This document shows, piece after piece, positions 1 to 6,800 of a stretch of 6,970 bases of DNA; the first letter of the stretch is position 1, and each line of letters starts with the position of its first letter. Made by a program: the position numbers and the translations under genes. Below the pieces are notes generated by a model, which did no database searches, was not told the DNA's origin, and was given only the letters and a program-made list of their open reading frames with translations. Source of the stretch: Actinomycetota bacterium (GTDB taxonomy: Bacteria > Actinomycetota > Actinomycetes > Propionibacteriales > Nocardioidaceae). Where the stretch lies: positions 1 through 6,970 of the forward strand of contig WLIH01000142.1 of assembly GCA_009702305.1 (NCBI GenBank). The letters are read 5' to 3'.

Positions 1-795
1 GTCGCGCAGGGCGCCGTACTCGTCGTAATAGGGCCAGCGGTCGCCGACCCCGTCAGTCTCGGCCACCGTGATCTGCACGTGGTCGATGGTCTGGTTGGTC
101 CACAGCGGCTCGAACAGCACATTGGCGAAGCGCAGCGCGGCCAGGTTCTGCACCGTCTCCTTGCCGAGGTAGTGGTCGATCCGGAAGATCGTCTCGGGGT
201 CGAAGACCGCGTCGAGCGCGCTGTTGAGCTCGCGCGCCGACTCGAGATCGTGCCCGAAGGGCTTCTCGATCACCACGCGACGCCACGAGCCGTCGCGCGA
301 CTCCGTCAGTCCATGCTCCTGCAGCTGCTGCGCGACCTGCCCGAAGGCACCGGGCGGGATCGCCAGGTAGAAGGCGTGGTTGCCGCCGGTGCCGCGCAGC
401 TCGTCGAGCTCCTCGATCGTGCGCCTGAGCTGGGAGAAGGCGACGTCGTCGTCGAAGGCTCCCGGCACGAACCGGAAGCCCTCCGCGAGCTGCTGCCAGA
501 CCTCCTCGCGGAACTCCGTGCGCGCATGGGCCTTGACCGAGTCGTGCACGACCTGGGCGAAGTCCTCGTCGGCCCAGTCGCGCCTCGCGAAGCCGACCAG
601 GCTGAAGCCCGGAGGCAGCAGCCCGCGGTTGGCGAGGTCGTAGATCGCCGGCATGACCTTCTTGCGCGAGAGGTCGCCGGTGACCCCGAACAGCACCAGG
701 CCGCAGGGTCCCGCGATGCGCGGCAGACGCCGGTCGAGCGGGTCGCGCAGCGGGTTGCGGTACGCCGAGCGGCCAGTCGTCCGAGTGCCAGTCAT
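1..795 (-). CDS. zwf: Glucose-6-phosphate dehydrogenase, N-terminal 265 residues (3' end beyond window)
   Basis: Zwf oxidises glucose 6-phosphate to 6-phosphogluconolactone with NAD(P)+, the entry step of the oxidative pentose phosphate pathway in the cytoplasm. The frame runs without a stop from an ATG at 795 to base 1, giving 265 residues of a protein usually near 500. Visible motifs in order: the Rossmann loop GVTGDLSRKK (37-46), FYLAIPP (142-148), EKPFG (177-181) and the active-site signature RIDHYLGKE (205-213), with D207, H208 and K212. The window ends at the RD (264-265) that normally precedes the QNH catalytic histidine, so that residue cannot be checked. The start codon overlaps the pgi stop by 4 bases (ATGA), and a GAGG at 803-806 lies 7 bases upstream, which suggests translational coupling. 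The segment from A245 to D265 reads GVGDRWPYYDEYGALRD near its end, where relatives usually have a glycine-rich GVxGRxxYY. In actinobacteria opcA and pgl usually follow; they are not visible here. Identity is very secure. Confidence 0.97.
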   Translation of the reverse strand, partial: MTGTRTTGRSAYRNPLRDPLDRRLPRIAGPCGLVLFGVTGDLSRKKVMPAIYDLANRGLLPPGFSLVGFARRDWADEDFAQVVHDSVKAHARTEFREEVWQQLAEGFRFVPGAFDDDVAFSQLRRTIEELDELRGTGGNHAFYLAIPPGAFGQVAQQLQEHGLTESRDGSWRRVVIEKPFGHDLESARELNSALDAVFDPETIFRIDHYLGKETVQNLAALRFANVLFEPLWTNQTIDHVQITVAETDGVGDRWPYYDEYGALRD

Positions 796-2444
796 CCGAG
801 TGCCTCGACGACCGCACCCAACTGAGCGGGCCCGGTGACGTGCAGCCGCAGCACCGGGCGCCCCTTGTCGGCCAGCACCGTGGCGTCGCCGACGGCCTGC
901 GAGGTCAGGAACTCCTGGAAGGTGAACGCCCGTCCGGGGACGGCCAGGTCGGCCTCCGGGTCGCCGGTGATCTGCAGGTAGACGCCGGTGGCCGGTCCGC
1001 CCTTGTGGTACTGCCCGGTCGAGTGCAGGAAGCGCGGTCCCCAACCGAAGGTCACCGGCCGCCCGGTCCGGGTCGCGAGCGTCTCGCGCACCCCTGCCAG
1101 GGCGGCGTCGCGGTGCCGGTCGAGGTAGGCCTGGACGGCGACGTAGCCGTGACTCTGGTCGAGTGTGTCGAGCAGCGATCCGACCGCATCGGCGACGGTG
1201 ACCACCCCGGCGGGGAGCCACCCCTCGGAGGCGTAGACGGTCACGGCGCCGTCGACGAAGTCGGGCGTCGGCGAGGCGCCGCTGCCGTCGAGCAGCTCAC
1301 GCGCGGCCGCCTTGGCGCTCTCGACGTCCGGCTGGTCGAACGGGTTGATGCCGATGATGCGCCCCGCGACCGCCGTGGCGTGCTCCCACAGCAGCATCTG
1401 CGCTCCCAGCGACGCGTCGACGTGGACCTGCCAGCCCGACACCGGGCTGACCCGCTCACCGGGGGTGTCCGGGCCGAAGGTCGCCAGCACCTCGTCGGGC
1501 CTCGACGGCGCGACGTCGGGTGCGTCGAGCGACGGCACGACGACCGGGAGGATGCCCTTGCCGTCCTTGCCCGTCGACTCGGCGATCAGCTGCTCGGCCC
1601 AGTCGCCGAACCCGGCGTACGGCGCACCGGCACTGGCCAGGACGACCTTGTCGACGCCGGCGAGGTTGGAAGCGCCGAGCAGGGCGCCGAGCCGCAACCC
1701 GGGGTTGTCGACGGAGTCGGTCTCGAGGGCCGGCCGGATCGACTCGGCCTCGTCGAGCAGACGGCCGATGTCGGCGCCGGCGAGCGCGCTCGGCACCAGC
1801 CCGAACGCCGTCAGGGCCGAGTAGCGACCGCCGACGTCGGGGTCGGCGAGGAAGACGCGGTAGCCGGCGTCGCGAGCCGACTGCTCCAGAGGCGATCCAG
1901 GATCGGTGACGACCACGATCCGGTCGGCCGGGTCGATGCCGGCGTCGGTGAAGGCCTTCTCGAAGGCGCGCCGCTGGCTGTCGGTCTCGACGGTGCCGCC
2001 GGACTTCGACGACACCACGACGACCGTCTCCGCGAGCCGGTCCTCGAGCGCCGTCCGCACGAAGTCGGGGTCGGAGGAGTCCAGCACGACCAGATCGACG
2101 CCGTCGGCCTCGCAGATCACCTCGGGCGCCAACGACGAGCCGCCCATGCCGCACAGCACGACGCGGCGCAGCCCTGCGGCGCGCTGGGTCGCAGCGAGCT
2201 CCGCGAGCTCGGCGACCAGCGGACGCGACTCGGTCGACAGGCCGACCCAGGCGAGCCGCTTGCCGGCCTCGTCCTCCGCAGCCGGTCCCCACAGGGTCCG
2301 ATCGCGCGCACCCAGGCGCGATGCGACCCGATCGGCCACGAGCGCCTCGACCACGGCGGCGTACGCCTCGGCCGAGGGATAGCCGAATGTGAGCGTGTAG
2401 CCGCTCCCCGTCACGTCGTTCCAGGACTCGGCCACGTCGCTCAC
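792..2444 (-). CDS. pgi: Glucose-6-phosphate isomerase, long actinobacterial / Tal-Pgi-fusion type (550 aa)
   Basis: Interconverts fructose 6-phosphate and glucose 6-phosphate in the cytoplasm. Between tal and zwf it would return fructose 6-phosphate from the non-oxidative branch to Zwf. Motifs in order: sugar-phosphate loop [10 protein letters not shown] (99-108), [10 protein letters not shown] (145-154), [11 protein letters not shown] (205-215), [12 protein letters not shown] (289-300, E289 matching the conserved catalytic Glu), [13 protein letters not shown] (366-378, K378 matching the catalytic Lys) and [11 protein letters not shown] (473-483, H474 matching the catalytic His region). In classical Pgi the LHS-GQ segment lies between the Glu and Lys motifs; here it is C-terminal. 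The length exceeds the roughly 450 residues of Bacillus-type Pgi and resembles the Pgi half of fused Tal-Pgi proteins. The GTG start at 2444 was chosen because it overlaps the tal stop (GTGA) and follows GGAGAAGG (2452-2459) by 7 bases; the frame is also open far upstream inside tal, but that part is a shadow. Isomerase function is inferred from the motifs and is likely. Confidence 0.93.
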   Translation of the reverse strand: MSDVAESWNDVTGSGYTLTFGYPSAEAYAAVVEALVADRVASRLGARDRTLWGPAAEDEAGKRLAWVGLSTESRPLVAELAELAATQRAAGLRRVVLCGMGGSSLAPEVICEADGVDLVVLDSSDPDFVRTALEDRLAETVVVVSSKSGGTVETDSQRRAFEKAFTDAGIDPADRIVVVTDPGSPLEQSARDAGYRVFLADPDVGGRYSALTAFGLVPSALAGADIGRLLDEAESIRPALETDSVDNPGLRLGALLGASNLAGVDKVVLASAGAPYAGFGDWAEQLIAESTGKDGKGILPVVVPSLDAPDVAPSRPDEVLATFGPDTPGERVSPVSGWQVHVDASLGAQMLLWEHATAVAGRIIGINPFDQPDVESAKAAARELLDGSGASPTPDFVDGAVTVYASEGWLPAGVVTVADAVGSLLDTLDQSHGYVAVQAYLDRHRDAALAGVRETLATRTGRPVTFGWGPRFLHSTGQYHKGGPATGVYLQITGDPEADLAVPGRAFTFQEFLTSQAVGDATVLADKGRPVLRLHVTGPAQLGAVVEALG

Positions 2445-3547
2445 GCCTTCGCCTTCTCCATCTGCCTGGTCACGGTCTCGACGAGCTCGCTCCAGGAGTC
2501 CTGGAACTTCGACACGCCCTCGCGCTCGAGCAGGTCGAGGACGTCGGGGAAGTCGATGCCCACCGCCTCCAGTGCGTCGAAGACCCCCTGGGCCGCCGCG
2601 GCCGTGCCCGTCACCCGGTCGCCCTCGAGCTGGCCGTGGTCGGCGAAGGCGTCCATCGTCTTCTCCGGCATCGTGTTGACGGTGCCGGGGACGACGAGGT
2701 CGGTGACGTACATCGTGTCGGAGTAGTCCGGGTTCTTCACCCCGGTCGAGGCCCACAGGGGCCGCTGCGGATTGGCGTCGGCGCCGGCGAGGAGCTGCCA
2801 GCGCTCGCTGGCCAGGACCTCCTCGTACGCCGCGTAGGCGAGCCGCGCGTTGGCGACGGCGGCCTGGCCGCGCAGGCCGAGCGCCTCGTCGCTGCCGATG
2901 GCCTCGAGCCGCTTGTCGATCTCGCTGTCGACGCGGGAGACGAAGAAGGATGCGACCGACTCGATGCGGCCGAGGTCGAGTCCGGAGTCGCGGGCCTGCT
3001 CCAGACCGGTGAGATAGGCGTCCATGACGGCGCGGTAGCGCTCGATGCCGAAGATCAGGGTGACGTTGACGCTGATGCCCTGGGAGATGGCCGCCGTGAT
3101 GGCCGCCAGCCCCTCGGTGGTCGCCGGGATCTTGATCAGCGCGTTGGGGCGGTCGACCGCCTGCCACAGCTCCTGGGCGGCGGCGATCGTGCCGGCGGTG
3201 TCGTGGGCCAGGCCCGGCTCGACCTCGATCGAGACCCGGCCGTCGGCGGGGGTCGCCTCGAACACGGGTCGCATCACGTCGCAGGCGTTGCGGACGTCCT
3301 CGGTGGTCAACGCGAAGATCACGCGGTCGACGTCGACGTCGTCCGCGACGAGCGCGCGCACCTGGTCGTCGTAGCGCTCGCCGTTGGCGATGGCGCCGGC
3401 GAAGATGGTCGGGTTGGTCGTGACGCCGACGACCGACTTCTCCTTGACGAGGTCGGCGAGGTTGCCGGTCTCGATTCGCTCGCGCGAGAGGTCGTCGAGC
3501 CAGATCGACACCCCCGCGTCCGCCAGAGCCTTGAGACGATCACTCAT
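2441..3547 (-). CDS. tal: Transaldolase (368 aa)
   Basis: Transfers a dihydroxyacetone unit from sedoheptulose 7-phosphate to glyceraldehyde 3-phosphate, giving erythrose 4-phosphate and fructose 6-phosphate, through a Schiff base on lysine. Visible motifs: [10 protein letters not shown] (16-25), signature GVTTNPTIF (41-49), [10 protein letters not shown] (138-147) with the Schiff-base lysine K139, [10 protein letters not shown] (162-171), [12 protein letters not shown] (200-211) and [18 protein letters not shown] (264-281). The length and the WLDDLSR and LWASTGVK motifs fit the longer actinobacterial transaldolase class rather than the roughly 317-residue TalB class. The ATG at 3547 is supported by a perfect AGGAGG five bases upstream. 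The frame stays open upstream into tkt out of phase with that gene, so frame length alone would mislead. It lies 50 bases downstream of tkt, and its TGA overlaps the pgi GTG by 4 bases. All key residues are present. Confidence 0.97.
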   Translation of the reverse strand: MSDRLKALADAGVSIWLDDLSRERIETGNLADLVKEKSVVGVTTNPTIFAGAIANGERYDDQVRALVADDVDVDRVIFALTTEDVRNACDVMRPVFEATPADGRVSIEVEPGLAHDTAGTIAAAQELWQAVDRPNALIKIPATTEGLAAITAAISQGISVNVTLIFGIERYRAVMDAYLTGLEQARDSGLDLGRIESVASFFVSRVDSEIDKRLEAIGSDEALGLRGQAAVANARLAYAAYEEVLASERWQLLAGADANPQRPLWASTGVKNPDYSDTMYVTDLVVPGTVNTMPEKTMDAFADHGQLEGDRVTGTAAAAQGVFDALEAVGIDFPDVLDLLEREGVSKFQDSWSELVETVTRQMEKAKA

Positions 3548-3597
3548 TGGTTCCTCCTGAGGTGCGAATGGCTGCTCGGTGGCGCGGGGACGGTCTG
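3548..3597 (-). promoter_or_regulatory. tkt-tal intergenic spacer with strong tal ribosome binding site
   Basis: The 50 bases between the tkt stop and the tal start hold a perfect AGGAGG at 3553-3558 on the minus strand, five bases before the tal ATG; this fixes the tal start. I see no convincing -10/-35 pair or U-tailed hairpin, so tal is probably co-transcribed with tkt. This is the only true gap inside the operon. Confidence 0.8.
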
Positions 3598-5700
3598 TCA
3601 GCCCGCGAGGGTCCGGATGCTGTCGCGGGCGGCGTTGGCCACCGCCTCGCCGGTGATGTCGTACTCCTCGTAGATCCGCTCGTAGTTGGCCGAGGCGCCG
3701 TACTGCTCGATCGAGACGCTGCGACCGTGGTCGCCGACGTAGTCGCGCCACCCCTGCTTGACCCCCGCCTCGACCGAGACGCGCGCCTTGACCACCGGCG
3801 GCAGCACGGTGTCGCGGTAGGCCGGGTCCTGCGCCTCGAACCACTCCAGGCACGGCATCGACACCACGCGCGCCGCGATGCCGTCGGCGGCCAGCAGCTC
3901 GCGGGCGGCGACGGCCACCTGGACCTCCGAACCGGTGGCCATCAGGATCACGTCGGGCGTGCCACCCTCGGCGTCGAGGAGGACGTAGGCGCCCTTGGCC
4001 ACGTCGCTGAGGTCGGCGTACCCCTGCTCGCCGCGGGGGAAGACGGGGACGTTCTGCCGCGTCAGCGCGAGCGCGGCCGGTCGGTCGGTGTGCCCGAGGA
4101 TGGTCTGCCAGCAGGCCGCCGTCTCGTTGGCATCGGCCGGGCGCACGACGTCGAGGCCCGGCATCGCGCGCAGCGAGGCGAGGTGCTCGATCGGCTGGTG
4201 GGTCGGGCCGTCCTCCCCGAGGCCGATCGAGTCGTGGGTCCAGACGTAGGTGACGGGCAGGCGGCTCAGGGCCGCGACGCGCACCGCTCCGCGCATGTAG
4301 TCGGAGAACGTCAGGAACGTGCCGCCGAAGACCCGGGTCAGGCGGTCGGCGGTGATGCCGTTCATGATCGCGCCCATCGCGTGCTCGCGGATGCCGAAGT
4401 GCAGCACGCGGCCCTGGTGCGGGTCGGTGGTCCAGTCGTGCGTGGTGCGGCTGGTCGGACCGAACGACGGCGCGTCCTTGATGGTCGTGTTGTTGGAGCC
4501 GGCGAGGTCGGCCGAGCCGCCCCACAGCTCCGGCATCAGGGGAGCCAGGGCGTTGATGACCTTGCCGGAGGCCGCACGGGTCGCGACGCCCTTGGCGTCC
4601 GCTTCGAACGTCGGGAGCGCGTCGGCGAGACCCTCGGGCAGGGCGCGGGCCTTGAGCCGGTGCAGCAGCACCTCGAGCTCGGGGTTGGCCGCGGACCAGG
4701 CGGCGTACTGCTCGTCCCAGGCGGCTCCCCAGGCCGCCCCACGGTCGCGGAGGCTGCGGGTGTGCTCGAGGACGTCGGCCGGCACCTCGAAGGTCTGGTC
4801 CGGGTCCCAGCCGAGCACCACCTTGGTGGCCGCGACCTCCGCGTCGCCGAGGGCACTGCCGTGCGCAGCCTCGGTGCCCTGTGCATGGGGGGCCGGCCAG
4901 GCGATGATCGTGTCCAGCACGATCAGCGAGGGCTTGTCGGTGACCCGGCCGGCCGCGACCACCGCAGCGTGCAGCGCCGGCACGTCCTCGACGTACGTCG
5001 TGCCGCCCTGGGTCCAGTCCACGACGTGCACGTCCCAGCCGTAGGCGGCGTAGCGTGCTGCGACGTCCTCGGTGAAGGCGATGTCGGTGTCGCCCTCGAT
5101 CGAGATGCGGTTGCGGTCGTAGATCACCGTGAGGTTGCCGAGCTCCTGGGTGCCGGCGATCGAGCTGGCCTCGCCGCTGACGCCCTCCTGCAGGTCGCCG
5201 TCGGAGCACAGCACGTAGACGTGGTGGTCGAACAGGCTCTCGCCGGGCGCGGCGTCGGGGTCCAGCAGGCCGTGGACGCGGCGGGCCGACATGGCCATGC
5301 CGACGGCGTTGGCCACGCCCTGACCGAGCGGGCCGGTGGTGACCTCGACCCCGGCTGTGTGACCGAGCTCGGGGTGACCGGGCGTCTTCGAGCCCCAGGT
5401 GCGCAGCGACTTGAGGTCCTCGAGCTCGAGCCCGAAACCGCCGAGGTAGAGCTGGATGTAGAGCGAGATGCTGGAGTGACCGCACGAGAGCACGAACCGG
5501 TCGCGGGCGATCCACTCGGGGAACGCCGGGTCGTGGCGCATCACCTTCTGGAAGAGCAGGTACGCCGCCGGAGCGAGGCTCATCGCAGTGCCCGGGTGGC
5601 CGTTGCCGACCTTCTGGACGGCGTCCATGGCCAGCACTCTGACCGTGTCCACCGCCTTCTGGTCGAGGTCGGTCCAGTCGAGCTGAGCGGGTGAGGTCAC
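3598..5700 (-). CDS. tkt: Transketolase (700 aa)
   Basis: Thiamine-diphosphate enzyme moving two-carbon ketol units between sugar phosphates (xylulose 5-phosphate to ribose 5-phosphate or erythrose 4-phosphate). The non-oxidative pentose phosphate pathway needs it. Domains: N-terminal pyrophosphate-binding domain with GNGHPG (32-37), GHSS (74-77), TTGPLGQG (121-128), the metal/ThDP loop CSDGDLQEG (165-173) and YDRN (194-197); a pyrimidine-binding domain with [13 protein letters not shown] (436-448), whose E439 matches the cofactor-activating Glu, and [14 protein letters not shown] (490-503); then a C-terminal domain ending near residue 700. The length is normal for the family. The GTG start at 5700 gives the expected N-terminus and has GAAGGA (5706-5711) five bases upstream; the next in-frame ATG is at residue 25, close to the conserved GNGHPG loop, and would trim the N-terminal helix. 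It is the first gene of the tkt-tal-pgi-zwf operon, divergent from ctaB. Confidence 0.98.
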   Translation of the reverse strand: MTSPAQLDWTDLDQKAVDTVRVLAMDAVQKVGNGHPGTAMSLAPAAYLLFQKVMRHDPAFPEWIARDRFVLSCGHSSISLYIQLYLGGFGLELEDLKSLRTWGSKTPGHPELGHTAGVEVTTGPLGQGVANAVGMAMSARRVHGLLDPDAAPGESLFDHHVYVLCSDGDLQEGVSGEASSIAGTQELGNLTVIYDRNRISIEGDTDIAFTEDVAARYAAYGWDVHVVDWTQGGTTYVEDVPALHAAVVAAGRVTDKPSLIVLDTIIAWPAPHAQGTEAAHGSALGDAEVAATKVVLGWDPDQTFEVPADVLEHTRSLRDRGAAWGAAWDEQYAAWSAANPELEVLLHRLKARALPEGLADALPTFEADAKGVATRAASGKVINALAPLMPELWGGSADLAGSNNTTIKDAPSFGPTSRTTHDWTTDPHQGRVLHFGIREHAMGAIMNGITADRLTRVFGGTFLTFSDYMRGAVRVAALSRLPVTYVWTHDSIGLGEDGPTHQPIEHLASLRAMPGLDVVRPADANETAACWQTILGHTDRPAALALTRQNVPVFPRGEQGYADLSDVAKGAYVLLDAEGGTPDVILMATGSEVQVAVAARELLAADGIAARVVSMPCLEWFEAQDPAYRDTVLPPVVKARVSVEAGVKQGWRDYVGDHGRSVSIEQYGASANYERIYEEYDITGEAVANAARDSIRTLAG

Positions 5701-5705
5701 GGAGT

Positions 5706-5711
5706 TCCTTC
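5706..5711 (-). promoter_or_regulatory. Ribosome binding site of tkt
   Basis: GAAGGA on the minus strand, five bases upstream of the GTG at 5700. It decides for GTG as the tkt start over the later in-frame ATG at residue 25. Confidence 0.75.
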
Positions 5712-5745
5712 CAGGATTCCTGATGCGGTGTTTCAGGCGATTCCG

Positions 5746-5751
5746 AGCCTA
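5746..5751 (-). promoter_or_regulatory. Possible -10 hexamer for the tkt operon (TAGGCT)
   Basis: On the minus strand TAGGCT fits the loose actinobacterial TAnnnT -10 pattern and lies 45 bases before the tkt GTG, which would give a leader of roughly 35-40 bases. No recognisable -35 box is found at 16-19 bases upstream. The call rests on a weak pattern and position only. Confidence 0.3.
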
Positions 5752-5765
5752 CTCACCCCGAGCGT

Positions 5766-5771
5766 TAGACT
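5766..5771 (+). promoter_or_regulatory. Possible -10 hexamer for ctaB (TAGACT)
   Basis: TAGACT on the plus strand fits the actinobacterial TAnnnT -10 pattern and would start a leader of about 65 bases before the ctaB GTG. The matching -35 position (around 5741-5748) has no good consensus. The in-frame ATG at 5728 lies upstream of this element, so it would not be on this transcript; that agrees with the GTG start chosen for ctaB. Confidence 0.35.
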
Positions 5772-5834
5772 CCCATCCGCATCCGAACCTGCTGCTCAGC
5801 ATCATCGCCCCACGCCCTGTCGCCCGCCCGTCCC

Positions 5835-5839
5835 GAGGA
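5835..5839 (+). promoter_or_regulatory. Ribosome binding site of ctaB
   Basis: GAGGA five bases upstream of the GTG at 5845. It supports this start over the ATG at 5728, which would add 39 residues of low-complexity, proline-rich sequence and begin only 27 bases from the tkt start. Confidence 0.75.
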
Positions 5840-5844
5840 TCTCC

Positions 5845-6795
5845 GTGACCTACGTCGGCCAACCGGCCGCTGCCTCCGAGCAGCGCCCCGCCGACCCCGA
5901 TCGGTCCAGCCTCAAGGACGTCGTCGCTGCGTACGTCGGCCTCACCAAGCCGCGTGTCATCGAGCTCCTGCTGCTCACGACCGTGCCGGTCATGTTCTTC
6001 GCCGCGCGCGGCATCCCCGAGCTCGGCCTCGTGGTCGCCACCGTCATCGGCGGCACCTTCTCGGCCGGCTCGGCGTCGGTGTTCAACTGCGTCTACGACC
6101 GCGACATCGACGAGCAGATGCGCCGCACCCGTCGCCGCGCCCTGCCGCGCCACATCGTCAGCCCGCGCGCGGCCCTGGTCTTCGGCTTCGTCCTCGGCAT
6201 CGCCTCGACCGTCATCCTCTGGGCCTGGGTCAACCCGCTCTCGGCGGTCCTGTCGGTCTCAGCCAACGCGTTCTACGTGTTCGGCTACACCATGCTGCTC
6301 AAGCGGCGCACCACCCAGAACATCGTGTGGGGCGGTCTGGCCGGCTGCTTCCCGGCCCTGATCGGCTGGACGGCGGTGACGGCCGAGCTGTCCTGGACGC
6401 CGGTCGTGCTCTTCATGGTCGTCTTCTTCTGGACGCCCCCGCACACCTGGGCGCTCGCACTGCGCTACCGCGAGGACTACGCGAACGTCGACGTGCCGAT
6501 GCTGCCCGTGGTCGCCCCGGCGCGCGAGGTCGGTCGCCAAATCGTCCTCTACAGCTGGGTGATGGTCGCGACCTCCCTGCTGCTGTGGCCGGTCGCCGAC
6601 ACGGGGATCTTCTACCCGGTCGCAGCCGCGCTGCTCGGGGCAGGCTTCCTGGTGGAGGCGCACCGCATGTGGTCGCGCACCCGCGGCACCGAGGATCTGA
6701 GCCTCATCCAGCCGATGCGGCTCTTCCACTCCTCGAACCTCTACCTCTCCCTGCTCTTCGTCGCCGTCGCGATCGACCCGCTCCTCCGCTTCTGA
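5845..6795 (+). CDS. ctaB: Protoheme IX farnesyltransferase (heme O synthase, 316 aa)
   Basis: Membrane-bound UbiA-family prenyltransferase that adds a farnesyl group to heme B, making heme O, the precursor of heme A for aa3-type cytochrome oxidase. The first Asp-rich motif NCVYDRDIDEQM spans 81-92 (N81, D85, D89) and is followed by RRTRRR. The second, YREDYANVDVPMLP, spans 208-221, right after FFWTPPHTWALA (194-205), a hallmark of the family. About nine hydrophobic segments can be counted, roughly at 38-54, 60-80, 108-128, 131-150, 159-179, 184-200, 232-252, 254-272 and 297-311. A short polar N-terminal tail (1-25) precedes the first conserved block, LTKPRVIELL (33-42). The GTG start rests on the GAGGA site five bases upstream and on the poor quality of any longer N-terminus. 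It is divergent from tkt and convergent with ctaA. Confidence 0.96.
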   Translation: MTYVGQPAAASEQRPADPDRSSLKDVVAAYVGLTKPRVIELLLLTTVPVMFFAARGIPELGLVVATVIGGTFSAGSASVFNCVYDRDIDEQMRRTRRRALPRHIVSPRAALVFGFVLGIASTVILWAWVNPLSAVLSVSANAFYVFGYTMLLKRRTTQNIVWGGLAGCFPALIGWTAVTAELSWTPVVLFMVVFFWTPPHTWALALRYREDYANVDVPMLPVVAPAREVGRQIVLYSWVMVATSLLLWPVADTGIFYPVAAALLGAGFLVEAHRMWSRTRGTEDLSLIQPMRLFHSSNLYLSLLFVAVAIDPLLRF

Positions 6796-6800
6796 GTCAG
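6792..6800. other. ctaB/ctaA convergent stop junction (CTGAGTCAG)
   Basis: The plus-strand TGA of ctaB (6793-6795) and the minus-strand TGA of ctaA (6797-6799) share a nine-base symmetric sequence with a single G between them. No rho-independent terminator hairpin with a T run is seen on either side, so each transcript probably extends into the opposite gene. Confidence 0.85.

Larger units (their letters stand above)
5701..5844. promoter_or_regulatory. Divergent tkt / ctaB promoter region
   Basis: This 144-base gap separates the tkt and ctaB start codons and must carry the 5' signals of both units. It is visibly more AT-rich than the flanking genes near 5715-5770. It holds a short inverted repeat, CCTGA (5719-5723) and TCAGG (5733-5737), with a 9-base loop, and a direct repeat GATTCC at 5715-5720 and 5739-5744. 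I recognise no named regulator site. Shared regulation of the two sides is possible but not shown. Confidence 0.7.

Noticed and set aside
53..817. 254-residue minus frame at the left end
   Set aside because: Its Arg/Ala-rich sequence is a shadow of zwf, whose true frame is open to the window edge and carries all the family motifs.
2436..2470. A programmed -1 frameshift that would fuse Tal to Pgi
   Set aside because: The pgi frame is -1 to tal and open upstream, so slippage would give a fusion. However, no slippery heptamer is seen near the overlap, and the GTGA overlap with GGAGAAGG is explained by ordinary stop-start coupling.
840..2726. 628-residue open frame on the plus strand, antisense to pgi and the end of tal
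   Set aside because: It lies opposite two well-supported genes. It is rich in R, G, V and D with no recognisable domain, as expected from the reverse complement of GC-biased codons, and its start has no ribosome binding site that stands out.
792..3167. 791-residue minus frame suggesting an N-terminal extension of Pgi
   Set aside because: The first 241 residues are a shifted reading of tal. The real Pgi begins at the GTG at 2444.
2441..5515. 1024-residue minus frame joining tal to an out-of-frame reading of tkt
   Set aside because: Only the last 368 residues look like a protein (Tal). The rest is an Arg/Pro-rich frame-shifted reading of tkt, and a strong AGGAGG marks the internal ATG at 3547.
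3547..5694. 715-residue open frame on the plus strand, antisense to almost all of tkt
   Set aside because: tkt has full-length family motifs on the other strand. This frame has biased composition and no motif, and it matches the tkt limits because it follows tkt codon phase.
5728..5844. Longer N-terminus of CtaB from the ATG at 5728
   Set aside because: The added 39 residues look non-coding, the ATG has no ribosome binding site, and it lies upstream of the best -10 candidate. The GTG at 5845 has GAGGA at ideal spacing.
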